From DAOMFM01 sp035429825 (GTDB lineage Bacteria > Acidobacteriota > Blastocatellia > UBA7656 > JADIYM01), in contig JBGAKX010000074.1 in NCBI GenBank assembly GCA_044224215.1, forward strand, positions 1 through 22,133: 22,133 bases of DNA, written 5' to 3'. The notes beneath the pieces are model-generated. The model saw only the letters and a program-made list of their open reading frames with translations. It made no database searches and was not told where the DNA came from. This document shows positions 16,807 through 22,133 of the stretch, one piece after another. How positions within the stretch are numbered: position 1 is the first letter of the stretch; each line of letters opens with the position of its first letter. The translations under genes were made by a program, and so were the position numbers.

Positions 16807-17910
16807 ATGCGCAAAATACACCGCCGACAACCTGCTGGATCTGCCCCGACGCGCGCCGTCACGGCGCTGCTGTGTCTTGTCGTTGCCACGAGCACGGGCT
16901 GCCGCCGGTCGGTCGGCCCAAAGACGATGGTTCCCGACCGTCGCGAGTACAGTGTCTCGCTGTCGGATTCGTGGAAGGAGCAGACGCTGCTCAACATCGT
17001 GAAGCTGCGGTATCTGGACCCGCCGATCTTCGTCGACGTCGGCAACATCGTGGCCAGCTACTCGCTCGAGACGAATGCGTCGGTCGAGGCGACGTTTCCG
17101 ACCGACAAGGCGTTCACACTCGGGGCGGGCGGCACGTTTTCGAACAACCCGACGATCACGTACACGCCGCTGACGGGCAGCAAGTTCATCCAGAGCCTGA
17201 TGACGCCGTTGCCGCCCGAGTCGATCTTCTTCGCCATTCAGTCTGGTCTGGCGGCGGACGCGATCCTGTTCGCGACGGTCTCGTCGGTCAACGGCGTGAA
17301 GAACGATTCGGCGACGCTTACGAGCGCGAGCACGGCAGATCCCGCGTTTCACCAATTACGAGCACTGATTCGCCGCATCCAGCTCTCCGGCGCCGTGCGG
17401 TTCGACGTGACCCGGCGGGCCGACAACACCCCCGCGAGCGTCATGGCGTTTCGCACGAGCGACGTTTCGGAGCAGACACTCAAGGACATCGCCGAGGTCC
17501 GGCGCCTGCTGAAGCTGGACCCCGACGCGACGGAGTTCACGATCGTGTTCGGCGCCGTTTCCACGAACGGACGGGAGATTGCATTGCAGACGCGGTCGAT
17601 ACTCGGCGTCATGGCAACGATGGCGTCCCAGGTGGAGGTTTCGCCCGACGACGTCAGGAATACGCGGGCGACGCCAGGTTGCCAGCGCGGCATGGTCGAC
17701 AACGGCGCTCCGCGGCTGATACGAGTCCACTCCGCGGGCACGAAACCCGCAGGCGCGTTCGTCGCGGTGCGGTATCGCAACGACTGGTTCTACATCGACG
17801 ACGGCGACCTGCCCTCGAAACAGGTCTTCTCGCTGATGATGATGCTGTTCACGCTGGCGGACACGAACCCGCGCGAGAACCTGCCACAGGTGACGATCCC
17901 GGCGAGGTGA
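16807..17910 (+). CDS. Conserved lipoprotein-like protein of unknown function
   Basis: A 367-residue protein. The ATG at 16807 opens a basic N-terminus, a hydrophobic core (AVTALLCLVVATST) and a Gly-Cys (Cys32), as in lipoproteins. An in-frame upstream start at 16714 would bury this leader. No good ribosome site is visible. The segments LNIVKLRYLDPPIFVDVGNI, SYSLET and YTPLTGSKFIQSLMTPLPPE belong to a recurring hypothetical family that I have seen in proteobacteria and soil bacteria but that has no known role. The C-terminus (FVAVRYRNDWFYIDDGDLPS, then FSLMMMLFTLAD) is also well formed. A 128-base gap separates it from the DUF3616 gene, so it may have its own promoter. Confidence 0.75.
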   Translation: MRKIHRRQPAGSAPTRAVTALLCLVVATSTGCRRSVGPKTMVPDRREYSVSLSDSWKEQTLLNIVKLRYLDPPIFVDVGNIVASYSLETNASVEATFPTDKAFTLGAGGTFSNNPTITYTPLTGSKFIQSLMTPLPPESIFFAIQSGLAADAILFATVSSVNGVKNDSATLTSASTADPAFHQLRALIRRIQLSGAVRFDVTRRADNTPASVMAFRTSDVSEQTLKDIAEVRRLLKLDPDATEFTIVFGAVSTNGREIALQTRSILGVMATMASQVEVSPDDVRNTRATPGCQRGMVDNGAPRLIRVHSAGTKPAGAFVAVRYRNDWFYIDDGDLPSKQVFSLMMMLFTLADTNPRENLPQVTIPAR

Positions 17911-17952
17911 ACACGGCCGGATTGCTCAGCCGCCGTCTCCAACGGCCACGTG

Positions 17953-19341
17953 CTAGCGCAGGAAGAGCTCGTTCCTCGTTGGACGATCAATTCGGTACCG
18001 GGGGTCCGACACGCGCTCCGTTGCAGTCACTTGCGCGATTGGCGCGTCGAGCCACTCGCCGATCTTGCCGAGCGCGAAACTCCGATCCGCGTCCGCCAGG
18101 TCGAGGATCTGCGACTGGTGGTTCCCGGCGCGTCCGGTGACGAACAGACGGTACGAGTCCTTGTCAGCGTTCACGCTGAAAGCGTTCGTCGACCACGGGT
18201 CGTTCGCCCCGTAGATGAAGAGCACGCGCTCGGCATCGTCGAGCACGAACTGTTCGATCAGTGGCATCACGGTCGGGTCAAAGGTCTTGGGCACATCCTG
18301 CGGCGGGAGGATCTCCGGGCCGTCCTCGCCAGGATACCGAAGCAGGTCTTCGAGACCGAGTTCGCCAACGGCCGGTCCACCAAGCTGCGTGGCCGACTGG
18401 TAGTAGTATGGCTCGAATGCCGTGAGCGCTTCGTCGCCGTAACTTTGCACGAACACGATGCGGTCCAGAAAGTCATAGATCTGGCGCGAAGTCGCACCTG
18501 CTCCGGGAATCGCGTCGCACAGACTGGCATCGTTGTACTGCCAGAGGACAAAAGGCATCTCGAGGATCGCGAACTCGAGCGCACGGTCCTTTCCGAGGAT
18601 GTCGTACGGACCATCCCCCATGTAACGCGCGAGCTTGGCGCGTTTCTTGAGAGCCCGCCTCTGGAACGCGACGAGCTTCTTGCGACACTTCGCCGAGCCC
18701 AGGCCGGCAACGAAACCGACGTAGCGCGGGTCCATCGTACCGTGGCTGCTCGGGGCGACGTAGGGGACCGTTGCGTCTACGTCGCCGGGGTAGAAGTATC
18801 GGAAATACACGCTCGCCATCCCGCCCTTGCTTGCACCGGTCGAGACCCATTTCGCGCCATAGATCGTCTTGAACGCCTGAACGATTTCGTGGTCATCCGC
18901 TGCGCCCTCGGCGATGTTCAGGAATTGCCAGTCGACGGGATCGGGTCTGGACGGGATGAAGTAGCGATGCTCAACGTGAATCTGGTTGGCCTGCAGCAGC
19001 GCCGTAAGCTCGTACTGCACCGAGTCCGGGGAGACGTAGTACCCGTTGATTTCGAGAACAGTCGGCGCGCTCACGTCGCGGTGGAGAATAGTCAGCCGCT
19101 GGCGGAACATTGGCCCGGCGGGGTTCGCGTGATCGACCGGCTGCGCGAACTCGACACGAAAGAACCTCGTTCCGGGAATCGTCGAGTCCGACTCCTCGAC
19201 AGACAGCACGCCGGCCACGGCGCGGATTCGATCAAGGACGTCACTGCCGCCGGCCACAACCCGAGGCACGGGCATCGAGAAGGTGCACATCGCGATAACC
19301 GCGATCGCCACGACGAACCTGCGCGCATACCGACTGCTCAT
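17953..19341 (-). CDS. S37-family tripeptidyl aminopeptidase, exported
   Basis: A 462-residue protein. GGAGGT lies just before the ATG, and residues 1-30 form a signal peptide. The alpha/beta-hydrolase triad is complete: Ser171 in TGASKGG, Asp381 in YGANDPW and His408 in AGNHQS. HVEHRYFIPS upstream of the nucleophile is also typical of the S37 (PS-10) peptidases, first described from Streptomyces, which release tripeptides from the N-terminus. Length fits the family. It lies 81 bases downstream of the FAD oxidase gene and may share its transcript. Together with the M61 enzyme it gives this region two exported peptide-trimming enzymes. Confidence 0.88.
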   Translation of the reverse strand: MSSRYARRFVVAIAVIAMCTFSMPVPRVVAGGSDVLDRIRAVAGVLSVEESDSTIPGTRFFRVEFAQPVDHANPAGPMFRQRLTILHRDVSAPTVLEINGYYVSPDSVQYELTALLQANQIHVEHRYFIPSRPDPVDWQFLNIAEGAADDHEIVQAFKTIYGAKWVSTGASKGGMASVYFRYFYPGDVDATVPYVAPSSHGTMDPRYVGFVAGLGSAKCRKKLVAFQRRALKKRAKLARYMGDGPYDILGKDRALEFAILEMPFVLWQYNDASLCDAIPGAGATSRQIYDFLDRIVFVQSYGDEALTAFEPYYYQSATQLGGPAVGELGLEDLLRYPGEDGPEILPPQDVPKTFDPTVMPLIEQFVLDDAERVLFIYGANDPWSTNAFSVNADKDSYRLFVTGRAGNHQSQILDLADADRSFALGKIGEWLDAPIAQVTATERVSDPRYRIDRPTRNELFLR

Positions 19342-19380
19342 GACCCACCTCCGAAAAGAAGCAGACGTTCGGGCGAGGTG

Positions 19381-19401
19381 CCGGGCGCATTCTACGCCCG
19401 G
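19381..19401 (-). terminator. Hairpin between the FAD oxidase and S37 genes
   Basis: A perfect 7-bp stem (CCGGGCG/CGCCCGG) with a seven-base loop lies 21 bases past the oxidase stop. No T-run follows on the minus strand. It may attenuate transcription or protect the RNA end rather than terminate fully. Confidence 0.35.
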
Positions 19402-19422
19402 TCTCGAGTGCGCGCGACGGTC

Positions 19423-20676
19423 TTAGTACGGCTGGTCCAGCTTCCGCCCGGAACGGTCGCTTCCGGTAAAGCGCGCGTCCTCGGATGCGAGCGCGCCCCG
19501 CGCGCGCCACCGAAACCGCTCCGCAAACCGGTTTGGCACCCGTTCGACGACGTCGGCGATCACGTCGCCGAGCACCGGCGCGAACTTGAACGCGTGGCCG
19601 CTGTCGCCCGTCGCGATGACCAGGCCAGGCCGATCCGGATCGTGGTCGATCAGGAAGTTCCCGTCCCACGAATCGCAGTACAGGCACAGCCGCGCTTCGA
19701 CGAGAGGCGAGCGCGCCAGGATGGGAAACGAGCCGCGCAGAAACTCCCGGCATCGCTCGACGGCGAGGTCGTCGAGCTGCCGCGGGCCGTCGGGATCGAC
19801 CGTCCGACCCGGGCCGTGGTTCGCGACCTTGACCGTTCCGTCCTCGAGCGCCGGAAACCCGTACCAGCCCGTCTGGCTGATGTCCGCCGTCCAGCACGAA
19901 AACCGCGGCGGCCGAAACGCCGGAACGTCGGACACGTGGAAGTGAAAGACCGGGTGCGCGCTCACCCATACGAGCTCGCGCAACTGCGGCAGCATCGACG
20001 GAGTCCACGCGCCGGCGGCAACGACCACGACGTCCGCGCGATACTCCGTCCCGTCGGTCGCGCCGATGCCGGCGATGCGCGTGTCGTCCTCTATCAGGTG
20101 ATCGAACCGGACGCCTTCGTGCACCTGAATCCCTGCGTCGCGCGCCCGCGCGAGAAGCAGCGCGACGACACGGCCGCTCGCCGCCCAACCCGCCCGAGGA
20201 TTGAAATAGCCGTCGACGTATTTCGCCGCCGACCATACCGGAAAGCGCGCGGAGAGGCCGTTGCTGTCGAGCCGCTCGGCGGCGATGCCCCGTTTCTCGA
20301 GCCTCGCGAAGCTCTCGAATTCGAACGACCCCGGCTCCATCGGCTGGCGGCCCATCACCGTGAGCCCCGTCTCGTTGTAGACGACCTCGCCGAACTCGTC
20401 ATTCCACGTGTCCCACCGCGCGAGCGCGTCATCCGCCAGTTCCGTGTAGAGGTCGTCGGCGCCATAGTCCATCCGCACGAACTTGGAGATGTCGGTGGAC
20501 GCCGCGCGCGGGTTCGGCAGCGGTCCCGGATCGATAATCGAGACCGAATGCCCGCGCGCCCGGAGCGCGATCGCCGTAACGACCCCGAACATCCCGGCGC
20601 CGACGATCACGATCTTCGACGGACAGCGAATGCCCCGTTGGGAGGTCCTTGCTTCCGGCTGCAGCGTCAGTGTCAC
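19423..20676 (-). CDS. FAD-dependent amine oxidase (sarcosine oxidase / amadoriase-like)
   Basis: About 417 residues. The longest reading starts at a GTG at 20688, but the GGAGG there touches that codon. The next in-frame GTG at 20676 has a workable, rather long spacing, so I use it. The dinucleotide-binding VIVGAGMFG lies near the N-terminus. ASTDISKFVRMDYGAD and the C-terminal LCLYCDSWDGNFLIDHDP and GDSGHAFKFAPVLG are typical of the monomeric sarcosine oxidase, pipecolate oxidase and fructosyl-amino-acid oxidase group. The first Cys of LCLYC aligns with the cysteine that binds FAD covalently in that group. The enzyme oxidises a secondary amine, giving H2O2. The DGNFLID form recalls the amadoriase/pipecolate branch more than sarcosine oxidase. 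No signal peptide, so cytoplasmic. Confidence 0.85.
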   Translation of the reverse strand: MTLTLQPEARTSQRGIRCPSKIVIVGAGMFGVVTAIALRARGHSVSIIDPGPLPNPRAASTDISKFVRMDYGADDLYTELADDALARWDTWNDEFGEVVYNETGLTVMGRQPMEPGSFEFESFARLEKRGIAAERLDSNGLSARFPVWSAAKYVDGYFNPRAGWAASGRVVALLLARARDAGIQVHEGVRFDHLIEDDTRIAGIGATDGTEYRADVVVVAAGAWTPSMLPQLRELVWVSAHPVFHFHVSDVPAFRPPRFSCWTADISQTGWYGFPALEDGTVKVANHGPGRTVDPDGPRQLDDLAVERCREFLRGSFPILARSPLVEARLCLYCDSWDGNFLIDHDPDRPGLVIATGDSGHAFKFAPVLGDVIADVVERVPNRFAERFRWRARGALASEDARFTGSDRSGRKLDQPY

Positions 20677-20700
20677 CGGCTCATGCACCTCCGAATGTCA

Positions 20701-20725
20701 TGCTGCCGAAAGTCTCGCGGCAGCA
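20701..20725 (-). promoter_or_regulatory. Hairpin in the leader of the FAD oxidase gene
   Basis: A perfect 8-bp stem (TGCTGCCG/CGGCAGCA) with a nine-base loop lies 8-11 bases upstream of the GGAGG of the oxidase gene and about 100 bases past the anti-sigma stop. It could be a weak terminator for the sigma operon, or a leader structure affecting translation. No T-run follows. Confidence 0.35.
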
Positions 20726-20827
20726 GCGGTCGTTCGCGCTCCAGATAACCTCATCGCCGGACCGCGTGCAAACGATTCGCCGTGATTTGGCGCCGGAGAT
20801 GCACCCGCGCTCGTTTCTGCGAAGCGT

Positions 20828-21151
20828 CTACTGCTGCTCTTCGAGCGCGCGGCGTATGCGGTCGCGCGCGTCGTCCGGCATGGCGGATTGTCCCGCACCC
20901 GCGACGTCCTGCGGCCCGGCGCCGCGCTCCCGGCACGCATCGCGCAGCACGTGCAGCTGGTCGAGATACCAGACGCACCACACGCACACGCCGAGGTGCA
21001 GTTTCAGAACGAACCGCTCGCGCAGCGAGAGCTTTCGCTCGAGCGACTCGGACATCATCGGCGCGACGCTCTTGCACGTCGGCAGCCGGCGAAGCAGAAA
21101 GTAGCGCACCGCGTGCCGCGCCTTGTCGTACTGTCGCGCGATCGGGTTCAT
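20828..21151 (-). CDS. Soluble zinc-binding anti-sigma factor (ZAS / zf-HC2 type)
   Basis: A 107-residue protein whose ATG overlaps the stop of the sigma-factor gene (ATGA), the classic arrangement for a cognate anti-sigma factor. It carries His52-x3-Cys56-x2-Cys59 (HLGVCVWC) plus Cys26 upstream, matching the ligand set of ZAS-domain anti-sigma factors. There is no membrane helix, so it is cytoplasmic. A C-terminal helix (DDARDRIRRALEEQ) follows. By analogy with RsrA/ChrR-type proteins, zinc ligation by thiols may sense oxidants or metals and release the sigma factor. The specific signal is inference. Confidence 0.8.
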   Translation of the reverse strand: MNPIARQYDKARHAVRYFLLRRLPTCKSVAPMMSESLERKLSLRERFVLKLHLGVCVWCVWYLDQLHVLRDACRERGAGPQDVAGAGQSAMPDDARDRIRRALEEQQ

Positions 21152-21738
21152 TTGGCGGCCGCCTCCCGCCGGAACCAGTTGATCTCGATGCACCGCCGCA
21201 GTCTGAGCCGCGCGCGGTGCAGCAGCACCCACAGGTTGCTGGTCGAAACGCCGAGCGCCTCACAGATCTCGTCGGTCGTCAGCCCGTCGATCTCGCGCAG
21301 CGTGAACGCCTGCGAACACCGGTCGGGGAGCGGCGACAGGCACTCGTCAAAGACCTCCCAGAACTCACCCTGGGCGAGCTCGGTCTCGGGCGTGACCTGC
21401 CACTCGATCGGCGCGCACTCGGGTTTCCAGTGATCGACCCACTCGCCCTCGTCGCGAAAATACTCGTCGCCGCTGAATGCCTCGAGCTCGGCGTCCGGCA
21501 CGGGCGACTCGCGGTAGGTCTTTCGATACTGATCGATCAGCTTGTGCTTGAGGATGCCGACCAGCCACGTACGTTCGGAGCTGCGCCCGGAAAACGTCTC
21601 GTGGCTCTTGAGGGCGGCGAGCAGCGTTTCCTGCACCGCATCCTCGGCGTTCTCGGGGTTGCGCAGACGAACCATGGCGTACCCGTAGAGGTAATCGCCG
21701 TGCTGGTCCAGCCACTGTGTTGGATCTGGTATGGCCAT
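21148..21738 (-). CDS. ECF-type RNA polymerase sigma factor
   Basis: A 196-residue sigma-70 family protein. Region 2 occupies residues ~12-75 (GYAMVRLRNPENAEDAVQET, then SSERTWLVGILKHKLIDQYR). An acidic linker of about 55 residues contains a Trp-rich EGEWVDHWKPE stretch. Region 4 follows (LPDRCSQAFTLREIDGLTTD, then the recognition helix VSTSNLWVLLHRAR). The GILKHKLIDQYRK form fits the TIGR02943-like subgroup. No Shine-Dalgarno is seen before the ATG at 21738, which lies 33 bases after the zinc-ribbon gene, so translation may be coupled or weak. It would direct transcription of a stress regulon under control of the overlapping anti-sigma gene. Confidence 0.92.
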   Translation of the reverse strand: MAIPDPTQWLDQHGDYLYGYAMVRLRNPENAEDAVQETLLAALKSHETFSGRSSERTWLVGILKHKLIDQYRKTYRESPVPDAELEAFSGDEYFRDEGEWVDHWKPECAPIEWQVTPETELAQGEFWEVFDECLSPLPDRCSQAFTLREIDGLTTDEICEALGVSTSNLWVLLHRARLRLRRCIEINWFRREAAAK

Positions 21739-21771
21739 TGGATCAGGAAACGTGCGCGGCAGCGAATGCTG

Positions 21772-21954
21772 TCAGGCGGGCCGCAGAAACCACAGGATGC
21801 CGGCGACGATGGCGCCGGCGATGACGAGGACGACGGCGAGCGAGATCGTCCGCGCGATCGCGCGTTCCGCAACGAGGTTCCGGCCGCATTGGTTGCAGCC
21901 GGCCGCATTCTCGGCAAGCGGTGTCCCACAGTCGGTGCAGAGTCGTTCGGCCAC
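21772..21954 (-). CDS. Small zinc-ribbon membrane protein
   Basis: A 60-residue protein starting at a GTG that has GGGAG eight bases upstream. A longer reading has no ribosome site. Residues 6-23 hold two knuckles, CTDCG and CNQCG (Cys6, Cys9, Cys20, Cys23), the common zinc-ribbon pattern. One membrane helix (residues ~36-57, LAVVLVIAGAIVAGILWFL) makes up the C-terminus. The protein would sit in the inner membrane with the ribbon in the cytoplasm. It is the first gene of the sigma/anti-sigma unit, so it may take part in sensing, though such ribbon-helix proteins are common and uncharacterised. Confidence 0.75.
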   Translation of the reverse strand: MAERLCTDCGTPLAENAAGCNQCGRNLVAERAIARTISLAVVLVIAGAIVAGILWFLRPA

Positions 21955-21995
21955 GCATCGGTCTCCCGTGAGTGAGGATCGCCCGGGCGGTCGAG

Positions 21996-22022
21996 GGTAT
22001 ACCGGAGCGCGTTGACCGACAA
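21996..22022 (-). promoter_or_regulatory. Possible promoter of the zinc-ribbon/sigma operon
   Basis: On the minus strand TTGTCG (22022-22017) and TATACC (22001-21996) are separated by 15 bases, about 40 bases upstream of the zinc-ribbon start. Each box matches the sigma-70 consensus at four positions; the spacer is short. Confidence 0.3.
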
Positions 22023-22034
22023 GTCGCGCGTGCG

Positions 22035-22133
22035 CTAACCGGCCGCGCACATCTCGCGCCATCGTTCGGCGAGCACGCGCCGAATGCGTGCACGTGCCGC
22101 TGGCGAGAGGCGCATCGAGACGGACGCGGTCGC
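22035..22133 (-). CDS. C-terminal end of an unidentified gene, cut by the window edge
   Basis: A minus-strand frame enters from the right edge and runs 32 codons to a TAG. The reading (MRLSPAARARIRRVLAERWR, then EMCAAG) is a plausible amphipathic C-terminal helix with no internal stop, in the same direction as the sigma operon and 80 bases upstream of it. Too short to identify. Confidence 0.4.
   Translation of the reverse strand, partial: ATASVSMRLSPAARARIRRVLAERWREMCAAG

Noticed and set aside
16872..18140. A 422-codon plus-strand frame over the lipoprotein gene
   Set aside because: Out-of-frame shadow of the 16807-17910 gene that runs on into the convergent S37 gene.
17950..20748. A 932-codon plus-strand open frame
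   Set aside because: It lies antisense to two well-supported genes (S37 peptidase and FAD oxidase), spans the gap between them, is rich in Arg/Asp/His and shows no domain. It is a shadow of GC-rich coding on the other strand.

Overview
This is a GC-rich bacterial chromosome segment holding about 18 protein genes and no RNA gene, insertion sequence, phage gene or CRISPR array that I can recognise. Many products are exported: Sec signal peptides, lipoprotein-like N-termini, and a HxxxCxxC-type anti-sigma factor. This points to a Gram-negative soil or environmental bacterium. The mix of a CHAT/TPR protein, S37 and M61 peptidases, an OPT transporter, a DUF3616-type propeller and an ECF sigma/anti-sigma pair resembles Acidobacteriota (Vicinamibacteria-like) genomes. 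That placement is an impression from gene content, not a measurement.

Layout. 2-2593 (+): the C-terminal part of a TPR-CHAT caspase-like protein, cut by the left edge. 2890-4361 (+): a two-gene unit of a secreted beta-propeller and a small PPC-like secreted protein. It faces 4418-5496 (-), a MerR regulator translationally coupled to a periplasmic Cys/Met/His-rich protein. A hairpin lies between the convergent units. 5644-6327 (-): an SGNH hydrolase. 6394-6507 (-): a stranded 3' gene fragment resembling the SnoaL-like tail of ECF41-type sigma factors. 6524-10856 (-): an M61 aminopeptidase and an OPT oligopeptide transporter separated by a strong terminator hairpin. 11070-13908 (+): a divergent GntR regulator in an operon with an unassigned exported HExxH protein. 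14130-17910 (+): a small exported protein, a DUF4956 membrane protein with a lysine/histidine-rich linker, a DUF3616-type propeller lipoprotein and a conserved lipoprotein of unknown function. 17953-22133 (-): an S37 tripeptidyl peptidase, an FAD amine oxidase, a soluble zinc-binding anti-sigma factor, its ECF sigma factor, a tiny zinc-ribbon membrane protein and the tail of a further gene.

How the genes may work together. The most coherent theme is peptide scavenging. Exported peptidases (M61 and S37, perhaps the HExxH protein) would trim peptides, the OPT carrier would import them, and the amine oxidase could take up a secondary-amine or glycated amino-acid product. The GntR regulator sits in the right place to control the transporter and the HExxH gene. 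The MerR unit looks like a small metal or stress response. The DUF4956/DUF3616/lipoprotein cluster looks like an uncharacterised envelope module. Two regulator genes (merR, gntR) appear to be read from leaderless transcripts whose -10 box abuts the start codon.

Nothing here is a clear-cut new defence system. The best candidates for undescribed biology are the gntR-HExxH operon, the DUF4956 cassette and the MerR/Cys-His periplasmic pair.
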